Source of the DNA: Maribacter litopenaei
GTDB taxonomy: Bacteria > Bacteroidota > Bacteroidia > Flavobacteriales > Flavobacteriaceae
Direction: 5' to 3'
DNA length: 64,000 nucleotides
Assembly: GCF_025244665.1 (NCBI RefSeq)
Contig: NZ_CP104205.1
Coordinates: 2,911,001 to 2,975,000 of the forward strand
Under the pieces are notes generated by a model that had not been told where the DNA came from, searched no databases, and was given only the letters and a program-made list of their open reading frames with translations. Shown here piece by piece: positions 1 through 9,748 of the stretch (position 1 is its first letter; each line of letters starts with the position of its first letter). The translations under genes were made by a program, and so were the position numbers.

Positions 1-534
1 TAAAGATTATTTGGTATTTAAATTAACAGACGGCAGTTTAAAAATACTCGACAGGGTTGGAAATGTTAGGGTAAGAGTTTCTGATAAAATTCCCTTTTCT
101 GAAAATAACATAAAAGTGTACCGGAACAAATTCATAGCCACTTCAAAAGATGGTATTTTATATGAAATAGATGGGCAGGGCAAACTTCAAACTTCGGATT
201 TAAAATTGAATATAGACCATGGCATGGATGCCACTTCCGAACTTTGGTGTTGATGAACGACAATGTACTATCCATTAGGGGAAAAGAAGTGACTTTAGAT
301 CTTGGTGTCTATACCAAACCTTCAATTTTCTATCTGAATGATAAGATTTATGTTTCGGTTACGGACATACAAAATCTAAAAACCTATCTCTTTGATAGCC
401 AAGCAGAACCTATAATTGGATTTCCCGTATTCGGTGCCTCTGTCATAGATATGACCGATATGGATAATGATAATAGACCGGAACTTGTTATCAAAGACCA
501 AGAAAACTCGATAGTGGTCTATAAAATTCAATAG
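1..534 (+). CDS. C-terminal part of a beta-propeller/FG-GAP-like protein (5' end outside window)
   Basis: The gene enters from the left edge and ends with TAG at 532-534. It has short repeating beta-strand-like units and ends in a segment with DMDNDNRPEL, the DxDxDxxxE-type calcium loop found in FG-GAP/VCBS repeats, so a repeat or propeller protein is likely. The reading frame is broken at about 237-240 (CCGA). Restoring one A (CCAGA) joins the two halves as ...ATSRTLVLMND.... What the whole protein does cannot be told from this fragment. Confidence 0.55.
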
Positions 535-667
535 CACAATTTTCCATTAGGTATATACCTTCTTCTATACCAACCATACAAAGTCAGTTGTGATTTACAT
601 CCTTATCTGTTAACTTTAAAAGGATACCCTATTTTGAGGATTTTAATCAATTTTAATTCACACTATT

Positions 668-1987
668 ATGAAAACCATCAATTTGTCCCAAAAACTATTT
701 TTGGTGACAGGCGTTTTACTCATCTGTTGCACTTCCTCTAATGCCCAATTTTTAAAAAAGTTAGGAAAAAGGGCGGAAAAGGCGGCAGAAAGAGCCGTAG
801 AAAGAAGAGTTGACAAGGAAGCGACCGAAAAAACAGATCAAGCCCTGGACAGTATTTTGGAACCCGGCTCTAAAAAAAACGGCAAATCTCCAGTCCCAAA
901 CACAACGGATTCCGAAGAAAAACCCCAAAACAATAATACATCAGGAAACAAATCTGTGACAGGATCAGAAGGGCCTAAGGGTTTATCCGTCTATAGTAAG
1001 TTCGATTTTGTTCCAGGTGACGAACAACTCTTCTTTGATGACTTTGCAAATGATTTTGTGGGTGACTTCCCGGCAAAGTGGAACACCAATGCTGGGGGCG
1101 AAGTTGTAATGCTTGGCGAAGATTCTGAAAAATGGTTTAAACTAAAGTCGGGATACAATCTATTCTTTATTCCAAGTGCTCCCAATCTGCCAAATGACTA
1201 TACCATTGAGTTCGATGTCATTGGCATAGGGGTCGAGAAAGTTTCCTCTGCGTCCCATCTTCGCATTGACCTAAGTGATAACTCAAAATTTGCAGAAGGA
1301 GAAAATTTTGTACAGGCAAGTATTCCATTTTGTCAATACACCTCCACAGGTATAACAGTGGAAAACAGGAAAAATAGCAAGCAGGAAATTTATAGCACAA
1401 TTAAAGCGGATATTCGGAATGCCATTATACAAGGTGCCCATATTTCTGTTGCCGTTAATGATGAACGGTTCCGACTTTGGGTGGATGAGACTAAATATAT
1501 TGACGTTCCAAAAGCAGTTCCACTTGGTAAATTAACTACCTTAAAATTCCATGCAAATAACTTCAAGGACGATACCGAACAAGTTTTTATCACAAACTTA
1601 AAAGTTGCCAAAGGCGGGGAGGATTTAAGAAGAAAGCTATTATCAGAAGGTAAAATATCTACAAATGCCATCCTTTTTAATTCAGGATCTGATGAAATCA
1701 AACCAGCCTCTATGGGGGTAATTCGGCAAATATTTCAGGTATTGCAACAAGACTCTTCTATAAAATTGAATATTTTTGGGCATACGGATTCCGACGGTGA
1801 TGAAAAAAGTAACCTAACACTGTCCAAAAACAGGGCTGAGGCCGTAAAAAATGCACTCGTTTCCGTCTATGGTGTGGATGCAAGCAGACTTTCTACAGGT
1901 GGCAAGGGTGAATCTGAACCGGTAGGCGACAATGGCACAAGTGAGGGAAAATCACAAAACAGAAGAGTAGAATTTATCAAAATTTAA
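668..1987 (+). CDS. OmpA family protein
   Basis: A 439-residue exported protein. It starts with a signal peptide (residues 1-26, ending SSNAQ), followed by a charged Lys/Glu/Ala-rich, probably coiled-coil stretch (about 30-65) and a low-complexity linker. A middle beta-rich domain (about 105-325) follows. The C-terminal 110 residues form an OmpA-like peptidoglycan-binding domain with the typical FGHTDSDG and LSKNRAEAVKNAL motifs and the closing NRRVEF. Known members anchor the outer membrane to peptidoglycan. The next gene follows after 13 bp, so the two are probably co-transcribed. The reading frame is intact. Confidence 0.9.
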   Translation: MKTINLSQKLFLVTGVLLICCTSSNAQFLKKLGKRAEKAAERAVERRVDKEATEKTDQALDSILEPGSKKNGKSPVPNTTDSEEKPQNNNTSGNKSVTGSEGPKGLSVYSKFDFVPGDEQLFFDDFANDFVGDFPAKWNTNAGGEVVMLGEDSEKWFKLKSGYNLFFIPSAPNLPNDYTIEFDVIGIGVEKVSSASHLRIDLSDNSKFAEGENFVQASIPFCQYTSTGITVENRKNSKQEIYSTIKADIRNAIIQGAHISVAVNDERFRLWVDETKYIDVPKAVPLGKLTTLKFHANNFKDDTEQVFITNLKVAKGGEDLRRKLLSEGKISTNAILFNSGSDEIKPASMGVIRQIFQVLQQDSSIKLNIFGHTDSDGDEKSNLTLSKNRAEAVKNALVSVYGVDASRLSTGGKGESEPVGDNGTSEGKSQNRRVEFIKI

Positions 1988-2000
1988 AATCAATTAAAAA

Positions 2001-2699
2001 ATGAATATCAAATTTTTATCAAGCATATTATTTCTTTTTGGAACCACAATGCTGTTCGGTCAAAACAGTTGTAGTAAGTATTATCCTATGGAAGAGGGCA
2101 GTACTTTTCAGTATACTATGTACGACAAAAAAGATAAGGTTGAGGGCGTAACCGATTATGTAGTTTCTAAAGTAGAAAATTCAGGTGGTAATACCACGGC
2201 GACCATGGAACTCAAATTTACGGACGATAAAGGGAAAAATGTCTTGGAATCAGATTATAACATTACGTGTACAGGGGATGGTGTAAAGATCGACTACCGG
2301 AGTCTTTTTCCCTCACAAATGAAAAAGCAATATGAGGATATGGGGATGGAGATGGACATTACCGGAACCGATATTCAAATTCCGAACAGTTTGTCAGCCG
2401 GTCAAACCTTGGATGATGCCAATGTAAATGTATCCATGGATATGGGAGCCATGAAGATGAATATTAATGTGGAGACCTACGACCGTAAGGTTGAAAAAGA
2501 AGAATCCGTCACTACACCTGCAGGTACTTTTAATTGTTATTTAATTACTGAAAAAAGCAAATCAAAAGTAATGATGAGCAATATGGAAACCAGCAATAAA
2601 GTCTGGATTTCTGAAGGTGTTGGAATGATAAAACAGGAGACCTATGGAAAAAATGGTAAGCTTATGAGCAGGATGGAACTGACCAAGTTCAGTAAATAA
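2001..2699 (+). CDS. exported protein, DUF3108/TapB-like
   Basis: A 232-residue protein with a clear signal peptide (MNIKFLSSILFLFG...LFGQ). The mature part opens with a short segment (SCSKYYPMEEG) and is a single beta-rich domain with alternating Thr/Lys/Asp strands. The segment TPAGTFNCYLITEKS near the C-terminus is typical of DUF3108/TapB-type periplasmic proteins. It follows the OmpA gene after 13 bp and ends just before a terminator shared with lipB. The biochemical role is not known. Confidence 0.7.
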   Translation: MNIKFLSSILFLFGTTMLFGQNSCSKYYPMEEGSTFQYTMYDKKDKVEGVTDYVVSKVENSGGNTTATMELKFTDDKGKNVLESDYNITCTGDGVKIDYRSLFPSQMKKQYEDMGMEMDITGTDIQIPNSLSAGQTLDDANVNVSMDMGAMKMNINVETYDRKVEKEESVTTPAGTFNCYLITEKSKSKVMMSNMETSNKVWISEGVGMIKQETYGKNGKLMSRMELTKFSK

Positions 2700-2715
2700 T
2701 TGCCAACAATCCACT

Positions 2716-2748
2716 TAAAAAAACCGAGGTCTACACTTCGGTTTTTTC
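2716..2748. terminator. bidirectional rho-independent terminator
   Basis: An A-rich arm AAAAAACCGA is followed by a 9-base loop and then TTCGGTTTTTT. The hairpin has T-runs on both strands. It serves the + strand gene ending at 2699 and overlaps the last codons of the convergent lipB gene. Confidence 0.75.
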
Positions 2749-3445
2749 CTTTATTTCCGATTCAAAAAGCTCTGCAAAGTGTTTTAACAGCTTCTCCTTT
2801 ACTTCATTCATATCTACCTTTTCTTTCCCCAATTCAACGTTCAATGAGGTAACTGCCTTATCCTTTATGCCGCACGGTATCATCATATCAAAATAACCTA
2901 AATCGGCATTCACATTTAGGGCGAACCCGTGCATGGTAACCCACCTACTGGCACGTACACCCATGGCGCAAATCTTACGGGCAAAGGCCGTACCCACATC
3001 CAACCGAGACACCCGTTTCCCCTTTGGAGCGCTCACCTTTGAGACCATACTCGTCCAAGGTTAAAATAACCATCTCCTCCAAAAGCCTGAGATATTTGTG
3101 GATGTCCGTAAAAAAATTATCCAAGTCCAAAATTGGATAGCCTACAATCTGCCCTGATCCATGATAGGTAATATCGCCACCTCTATTAATTTTATAAAAT
3201 TTTGCTCCCTTAGCACTGAGTTCATTTTCATCCACCAACAGGTTTTGGATGTCCCCACTTTTGCCCAAGGTATACACATGGGGGTGTTCAACAAAAATGA
3301 AATAGTTAGGAGTATCCAATGAGGTTTCCTCCCTCCTATTTCGAATTTTCAAATCTAATATTTGCTGAAATAATAGTTCTTGATAATCCCAAGTTTCTTT
3401 ATAATCTTTGACACCCAAGTCCTCCACAAAAACAGTTTTGTTCAT
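2731..3445 (-). CDS. lipB: octanoyltransferase LipB (frame broken once)
   Basis: Transfers the octanoyl group from acyl carrier protein to lipoyl domains, the first step of lipoate synthesis. The N-terminal part carries the family motif RGGDITYHGSGQIVGYP. The C-terminal part holds RKICAMGV (catalytic Lys) and WVTMHGFALN, then MIPCGI with the catalytic Cys. The two halves lie in different frames. The break is at 3004-3009, CCGAGA on the + strand; removing one G (CCAGA) restores ...GETGVWLDVGTAF... and a 237-aa protein of normal length. Both catalytic residues are present, so the gene is probably functional and the break an artefact. Confidence 0.93.
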
Positions 3446-3450
3446 GGTAC

Positions 3451-3458
3451 AAAGATAC
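3451..3458 (-). promoter_or_regulatory. -7 promoter element of lipB
   Basis: The minus strand reads TATCTTTG, an exact match to the Bacteroidota -7 consensus TAnnTTTG. Only 5 bases separate it from the lipB ATG at 3445, so the transcript would start at or next to the start codon and be essentially leaderless. Confidence 0.55.
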
Positions 3459-3471
3459 GAAAAGGACAGGG

Positions 3472-4209
3472 TTACTTTTCCAACTCCACTTCAATATTGA
3501 TGGACTCCGGGTCCTTAAGCATATCCAAGAAACTCACTTCATAGATCATGGTCTTCCCGTCCATGGAAAAAGTTGCGTCTTCCACGTTGGTAGATTTTAC
3601 CCTTTTTGGGAAATGGTATTTAAACGTATATGTGGAACCACTCAAAAACATCTCGGCACTCTGAAGGCTATCCGAGACTATTTTGGAAGATTTCCATATC
3701 CTTGATTTTTGTACTTCGATTAAAACGATTGTCTTTAAATGAATAGGATACTTCTGTAGCATCGTTACTTGAATTCTGAGGAACCGGTTGATCACCCGCT
3801 GAGGGCCCCATAGTACTGGCATTTTGAAAGGCATTGAAAGCATCGTTCACATCCGAAACATCCTTAAATTCAGAAAACATTTCAAAATTCATAATTCCAT
3901 TAGGGGCATCCACGACCATGTGCATGCTAAAGGGCTCCAATTTTTTCAACTTTTCCTGTTCTTCCAATGGCAATTGGGCAATACTATCCTTTTTCTCTCT
4001 CAAAAAATCCTTAAAAACCAATGTAGAATCTATAACTTCTTCTGTTTCGAGACTATCGGAAGGTGGAATCATGGACATCATTTCGCTACCATCAAAGCCA
4101 ATACTCATTCTTCCGAGCCATCGTTATTGAAATAAATTTCTTCTGTAAAATTACACGCAACGAAAAGGATCGTAATTAAAATGGCCCACAGTATCCCTTT
4201 TACTCCCAT
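3472..4209 (-). CDS. predicted lipoprotein, function unknown (two frame breaks)
   Basis: The start at 4209 gives MGVKGILWAILITILFVAC, a lipoprotein signal peptide with its lipobox Cys. The mature part (about 225 residues) is acidic and beta-rich and ends YEVSFLDML...NIEVELEK. Two breaks interrupt the frame: 4113-4116 (an A missing from CCAGA) and 3672-3677 (an extra G, CCGAGA). With both repaired the product is 245 aa. The family is not recognised. It lies 26 bp downstream of lipB's start region and 10 bp from the YqaE gene, on the same strand. Confidence 0.7.
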
Positions 4210-4219
4210 TTTTATATTT

Positions 4220-4375
4220 TTAGTTTGGATTGTTCAAGATAACCAATGCAGCGATAACCCCGGGTACCCAGCCACAAAAAGTTAAAAGCAGTACAATCAG
4301 AAAAGATCCACATCCCTTTCCTATGACCGCAAGGGGCGGAAATAAAATTGCCAATAGGACTCTTATTAAACTCAT
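4220..4375 (-). CDS. YqaE/Pmp3 family membrane proteolipid
   Basis: A 51-residue, very hydrophobic protein beginning MSLIRVLLAILFPPLAV and containing GCGSFLIVLLLTFCGWVPG, with two membrane helices. This is the compact Pmp3/YqaE architecture (LAILFPPLAV...GWVPGVIAA...). Members are small inner-membrane proteins linked to salt and membrane-potential stress. It is probably in the same transcription unit as the lipoprotein gene downstream (10 bp gap). Confidence 0.88.
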   Translation of the reverse strand: MSLIRVLLAILFPPLAVIGKGCGSFLIVLLLTFCGWVPGVIAALVILNNPN

Positions 4376-4467
4376 TTTTGATTTGATTTTGATTGATGTA
4401 CTTATTAGTTGCTAAATTATCGGAATTGTTACAGAATCCTTTATTTTTAAGCATAAAGAAATAAGCT

Positions 4468-5512
4468 TTGGTTAACAGATTCATCTTAATTTTTTATCTA
4501 TTTTGTTGCACAGGTGTTTTTGGTCAGTATTCGTTTAGCGGAAACACTTCCGATAGCATTGGGGGAAAGACCGTTTATCTATCCATTATTGAGGATTACA
4601 GAAAATTATCCCGAACATATTTAGAGCAAATCCTCAAAAAAACGGTCACAGACTCTACCGGTTACTTTGAATTTACAGGGGATAACCTATTGAACGACAA
4701 TCGTATTTATAAAATACACATAGACGACTGTACCGAAGAATCCAATGGAAACCATTTTTTCGGCAATTGCACAAATACCAAGAGTGTCTTGTTCATCGCT
4801 AAGGCTAACGATACAATTTATTTGCCTGCTACTTTTAATGATGAACTATTTTGTGATTTAAATTCTACCAATGCCTCCTCAATAGATTTATTGAATATTG
4901 ATGGCCTTTTGGATAATATGGCCTTTGATTATGCCAGTTTTAATAGCGACGCCAACAAACGTTTAACCTCACAAAAATGGTTTAAAAAACTACAGGAATA
5001 TGGTGAAAGCCTCCATGAACCTTTATCCGAATTATATATTTATCAGTTCCTTTCGGATAGGCGAAATGAGACGTTCGACTTTTTTGTCAAAGACCTGCCG
5101 GATAACGAGTACTACCTTGAACTTATGCAAAGGTTAAACGAAAAATATCCCTCTGCGTCTTTTAGCAATCAATATCAATCCGAAATGAAAAGCTTTTTGG
5201 CTTTTTATCAATCCGATAAAATGTCAAACAATATTTGGATGCTTCTATTATCGGTTCTTTTATTGCTATCAATTCTGATGAATGCTTATTTGTGGAACTC
5301 CCAAAAGCGATTCCGCGTTGCCAAGAATAACCAATTGGCCAATGAACTATCCCAACAAGAAAAAAAGGTGGTGCATCATATTAACAAGGGACTATCCAAC
5401 AAGGAAATTGCGTCAACATTATTTATATCGGTTAGTACGGTAAAAAGCCATATTAACAACATATACAAAAAACTAGATGTAAAGTCCGAGAGATCAACTT
5501 AAGGACTTTTAG
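4468..5512 (+). CDS. membrane-anchored LuxR-type regulator
   Basis: An N-terminal signal-like segment ends at VFGQ, followed by an exported domain of about 240 residues and one membrane helix (WMLLLSVLLLLSILMNAYLW). A cytoplasmic LuxR-type helix-turn-helix completes it (LSNKEIASTLFISVSTVKSH). This resembles one-piece sensors that read an extracytoplasmic signal and bind DNA. The start is a TTG preceded directly by an in-frame stop. As printed it stops at 5502. Removing one G from CCGAGA at 5486-5491 gives the usual LuxR tail ...KSRDQLKDF ending at 5512 (347 aa). Confidence 0.8.
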
Positions 5513-5622
5513 AGTCCTTATAAATTTTTTCCACCCCGGGTCTAGTCCCTTTTCCCAACCTTAAATCATTTCATTCATCCCCTATTTTTTTCAGTTTTGG
5601 TTTTCATTAAAAAACAAACATT

Positions 5623-6252
5623 ATGAAAACCTTTTTATTATGCACCATTATTTTGGGTACTACATCTATCCTTTTGGCACAATCAAAAAATGCTGAAATA
5701 GTTCTTAACAACAACCAAAAAATACTGGTTGGGAAAATTGATAAGACCGACTTAAACGTTTCCCCTTACGCCAATTGGTTTGGAAAAAATTATGAAGACT
5801 ACGATTTGGAGGAAAACAGAATATCAAAATTTGAGGAGAAACTTACAGAATACCATATAAAAATCTTTATGGGTACATGGTGCGGAGATAGCAAGAGGGA
5901 AGTTCCTAGATTGTTCAAGATTTTAGAACATGCAAACTTTCCTGCTGAAAAAATACAGATGGTGGCCTTAGATGTAAGACCAAAACACTACAAGAAAAGC
6001 CCCGGTGAAGAAGAATGGGGCCTACAAATCTTAAGGGTGCCTACCATTATATTTTATAAAAATGGCAGAGAGGTAAACAGGATTATTGAAAGCCCCAATA
6101 GCTCCCTGGAGAAGGACATTTTTGATATCATTGAAGGAAACTCATACATCGCAAATAAGGCCAAGTCCGAGACATTTCGATTAGTCATTCTATTTTTCCA
6201 TGATTCCGGGCTTAAATTGGCTACCCAAAACGCATTTCCAATATTGTATTAG
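5623..6252 (+). CDS. exported thioredoxin-fold protein
   Basis: A 209-residue protein with a signal peptide (ending SILLAQ) and a thioredoxin-like fold. The active-site region reads MGTWCGDSKREVP, so one Cys of the usual CxxC is replaced (WCGDS). The cis-Pro strand RVPTIIFYKNGRE is present. One-Cys flavobacterial relatives of this type are common; whether it is redox active is unclear. The last 35 residues look unlike the family and may reflect a further frame error. Confidence 0.75.
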   Translation: MKTFLLCTIILGTTSILLAQSKNAEIVLNNNQKILVGKIDKTDLNVSPYANWFGKNYEDYDLEENRISKFEEKLTEYHIKIFMGTWCGDSKREVPRLFKILEHANFPAEKIQMVALDVRPKHYKKSPGEEEWGLQILRVPTIIFYKNGREVNRIIESPNSSLEKDIFDIIEGNSYIANKAKSETFRLVILFFHDSGLKLATQNAFPILY

Positions 6253-6281
6253 TACCTTTTAAAGTTTTACGCATTCTTGGC

Positions 6282-6289
6282 TATATTTG
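6282..6289 (+). promoter_or_regulatory. -7 promoter element of lysS
   Basis: TATATTTG matches the TAnnTTTG -7 consensus, 20 bases before the lysS ATG at 6309. No clear -33 TTG lies at the usual distance. Confidence 0.45.
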
Positions 6290-6308
6290 CCGCTTTAAAT
6301 AGTACATC

Positions 6309-7998
6309 ATGCAATTATCCGAACAAGAGGTCATACGAAGAGAGAAGTTGGGGAAATTAAGGGAGCTGGGCATCAATCCTTATCCAGCAGAATTATTTCC
6401 TGTTGATACCACATCAAAGGGAATCAAAAAAGAATATGAAGAAGGTAAAAAGGTGACTATTGCAGGAAGATTAATGTCTCGTCGGATACAAGGAAAGGCT
6501 TCCTTTGCAGAAATTCAAGACAGTGAAGGTCGTATACAGGTATATTTTAATCGGGACGAGATTTGTCCCGGAGAGGACAAGACCCAATACAACGAAGTCT
6601 ATAAAAAACTACTGGATATAGGGGATATTATAGGTATAGAGGGGGAACTGTTTACCACCCAAGTTGGTGAGAAAACGGTCATGGTGAAGAACTTTAAGAT
6701 GTTGAGTAAATCATTAAGGCCTTTGCCACTTCCTAAACAAGATGCAGAAGGAAATATTTATGACGAATTCAATGACCCCGAGTTACGCTATCGTCAGCGG
6801 TATGTGGATTTGGTGGTAAACCCAAAAGTCAAGGAAACGTTCATTAAAAGAACCAAGATTACGAATAGTATTCGTGAATTTTATAATAGCCGTGGCTATT
6901 TGGAAGTTGAGACACCAATTTTGCAACCCATCCCTGGAGGGGCGGCGGCAAGGCCATTTTTAACACATCATAATGCCTTGAACATTCCATTATACCTGCG
7001 TATCGCCAACGAATTGTATTTAAAGCGATTGATTGTCGGTGGCTTTGATGGGGTTTACGAGTTTTCCAAGGATTTCAGGAACGAGGGTATGGATCGTACC
7101 CATAATCCAGAGTTTACCGTAATGGAATTGTATGTAGCCTACAAGGACTATAATTGGATGATGGATACCACGGAACAATTATTGGAGAAAGTGGCCTTGG
7201 ATGCCAATGGCTCAACAAAAGTTACTGTTGGTGATAATGAAATTGAATTTAAGGCTCCATATTCCGAGTACCAATTCGGAAGCTATAAAAATCCATACGG
7301 GTATCGATGTTTCCCAAATGGAAGAGGACGAACTTAGGGAAACGGCCAAAAGTTTGGGCATTGAGGTAGACGACACTATGGGCGTTGGAAAATTGATAGA
7401 TGAGATTTTTGGTGAGAAATGTGAACACCACTACATTCAACCGACCTTTATTACCGACTACCCAAAGGAAATGAGCCCGCTGACCAAGGAACATAGAACC
7501 AACCCAAGACTTACGGAGCGTTTTGAGCTTATGGTTAACGGAAAAGAACTTGCAAACGCCTATTCCGAGCTAAATGACCCAATTGACCAACGGGAACGTT
7601 TTGAAGACCAGTTGAGACTTTCTGAAAAAGGAGATGATGAGGCTATGTTCATTGATCAGGATTTTTTAAGGGCATTGGAATATGGAATGCCCCCTACTTC
7701 GGGTATTGGAATCGGCATTGATCGTTTGGTCATGTTGATGACCAACAATTCCTCTATCCAAGAAGTATTATTCTTTCCTCAGATGAGGCCGGAGAAAAAA
7801 CCTGTTCAACTATCGGATAACGAAAAGGCTATTTTGGACATCCTTAAAAAAGAAAAGAATATGTTCTTGGACACTTTAAAATCCCAATCCGGTTTGAGCA
7901 ATAAGGCTTGGGATAAGGGAATCAAAGGTTTGACCAAACTTAAATTGGCAAAAGTGCAGAAAGAAAATGATGCACTTATGGTTTCAGTGTTGGAATAA
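6309..7998 (+). CDS. lysS: lysyl-tRNA synthetase, class II (frame broken)
   Basis: Charges tRNA-Lys. The N-terminal OB-fold anticodon-binding domain (about 50-150) is followed by the class II core. Motif 2 region is [19 protein letters not shown]; motif 3 is [17 protein letters not shown]-terminal extension of about 65 residues ([14 protein letters not shown]...) resembles a small helical add-on seen in related bacteria. The frame breaks between 7264 and 7279, where CCGA and TCGG each lack one base of CCAGA/TCTGG. Restoring both gives ...[17 protein letters not shown]... and 563 aa. As an essential single gene it cannot really be broken. Confidence 0.95.
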
Positions 7999-8089
7999 GC
8001 ATTATAATTCCTGCCGAAATTAGCCCTTGATAATTATTCTTAATTATTAAGGTAAAAAATCATAGTTTAGGATCCTATTGAAAAAACCC

Positions 8090-9520
8090 ATGGCACTAAG
8101 CAAAAAATGGGGGCTATTTCTAGGTCCCATTCTTTTTCTGTTACTGATCAATCTACCGAACGTTCTGATTTCAGATCAGGCGGATGCTGTCATAGCGGTC
8201 GCCCTTTGGATGATAGTGTGGTGGATCACGGAAGCGGTTTCGATATCGGTAACGGCACTTCTCCCCTTATTGTTATTTCCTCTTTTAAAAATAATTCCCA
8301 TGGAAGATGTTGGGGCCAATTATGGGAGTCCCATTGTCTTTTTATTTTTTGGAGGTTTTGTGATGGCACTGGCCCTAGAAAAAGTAAATCTCCATAAGCG
8401 CATAGCACTTTCAATCATTCGCATTACGGGAACAACACCCAATAAGGTAATTTTGGGTTTTATGATAGCAACGGCCACCTTAAGTATGTGGATAAGTAAT
8501 ACGGCCAGTACGGTTGTAATGTTACCTATTGCAATGTCGGTCATTCAACTACTAATAAACGATGCCGACGGATTCACCAAAAGCGACCGAAATTTTGCTT
8601 TAAGTGTTATGCTGGGCATTGCATTTTCAGCCAACGCAGGGGGTATCGCCACGGTAATTGGCACCCCACCAAATTCGGTGCTCATCGGTTTGTTGGAAAA
8701 TGAGTATAACATCGAAATATCATTTCTAAAATGGATGATTATCGGACTGCCATTTTCATTGATTATGATTACCCTTTGTTATGTCGTTTTGGTAAAATTC
8801 ATGTTTCCAAATGGCGCTTCAAAATTTAATGCCTCGAAAACAATTATAGACAGTGAATTAAGAAAATTGGGCCCTACCTCCGGGAAGGAAAAAATGGTCC
8901 TGGTCATTTTTGGAATCACCGTTTTCCTTTGGATCTTTAGAACTGTAATCAACTCCATTTTTCCATTTTTAGGCCTGTCAGATGCAATGATTAGCATGTT
9001 CGCTGCCATCATTCTTTTTGCAGTGCCCTTTAACCTAAAAAAAGGAGACTTTGTTTTGGAATGGAAGGACACCCAAAAGCTGGCCTGGGGCATACTTGTC
9101 CTATTCGGTGGCGGGTTAGCCCTAGCGGAAGGGATGTCTGTGACCGGTATTGTAGATTTGGTCGCAGGGGCAATCGCCGAGAGCGATGTCAGTATCTTGT
9201 TTACGGCCGCTCTATTGATTTTTCTAATGTTGTTTATGACAGAATTGATGAGCAATGTGGCCCTTGTAGCGGTTTTGGCCCCAGTAGTCGCTGGCATAGC
9301 TATAGGTTTGGGGCTTCCCATCGTATATTTGTTGATTCCAATCACCATGGCCAGTAGCTGTGCCTTTATGCTACCAATGGCTACTCCACCAAATGCTATC
9401 GTATTTGCCAGTGGGTATATAAAAGTGCATGAAATGGCGAAGGCAGGTATTTTGCTTAATCTAATTGCCGTTATTCTGCTTATTGGATTGTTCCAATTTA
9501 TCCTTCCCTTGCTCTTCTAA
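8090..9520 (+). CDS. SLC13/DASS family sodium:anion symporter
   Basis: An integral membrane protein of about 476 residues with around 12 hydrophobic helices. It carries both substrate/sodium-site signatures: SNTAS in MWISNTASTVVMLP and a second one in MATPPNAIVFASGYI. Family members import di- or tricarboxylates or sulfate with sodium; the substrate cannot be read from sequence. The ATG at 8090 (MALSKKWGLF) is preferred over an upstream TTG at 8078. Confidence 0.88.
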   Translation: MALSKKWGLFLGPILFLLLINLPNVLISDQADAVIAVALWMIVWWITEAVSISVTALLPLLLFPLLKIIPMEDVGANYGSPIVFLFFGGFVMALALEKVNLHKRIALSIIRITGTTPNKVILGFMIATATLSMWISNTASTVVMLPIAMSVIQLLINDADGFTKSDRNFALSVMLGIAFSANAGGIATVIGTPPNSVLIGLLENEYNIEISFLKWMIIGLPFSLIMITLCYVVLVKFMFPNGASKFNASKTIIDSELRKLGPTSGKEKMVLVIFGITVFLWIFRTVINSIFPFLGLSDAMISMFAAIILFAVPFNLKKGDFVLEWKDTQKLAWGILVLFGGGLALAEGMSVTGIVDLVAGAIAESDVSILFTAALLIFLMLFMTELMSNVALVAVLAPVVAGIAIGLGLPIVYLLIPITMASSCAFMLPMATPPNAIVFASGYIKVHEMAKAGILLNLIAVILLIGLFQFILPLLF

Positions 9521-9566
9521 GGACCTGAGCATTTATGATCAGAAATTAGAATAATAAGATAAAAAG

Positions 9567-9596
9567 ATAAAGCCCCAGCTCTTGCTGAGGCTTTAT
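9567..9596 (+). terminator. rho-independent terminator
   Basis: Inverted repeat ATAAAGCC/GGCTTTAT, extended inwards by CAGC/GCTG, with a TCTT loop, about 47 bp after the symporter stop codon. Confidence 0.7.
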
Positions 9597-9748
9597 ACCT
9601 AACTAATTCAGAAACTATAAAATGATATTCCCTACTTAGTAGACGCCAAAAAATACGGAATGTTACATTTTATGCTTATGATTTCCTTAACAATCCTTTA
9701 AATTAATTTTTCAGTTCTTTGATAAATTGACCAAATTCCAAAAATTAA

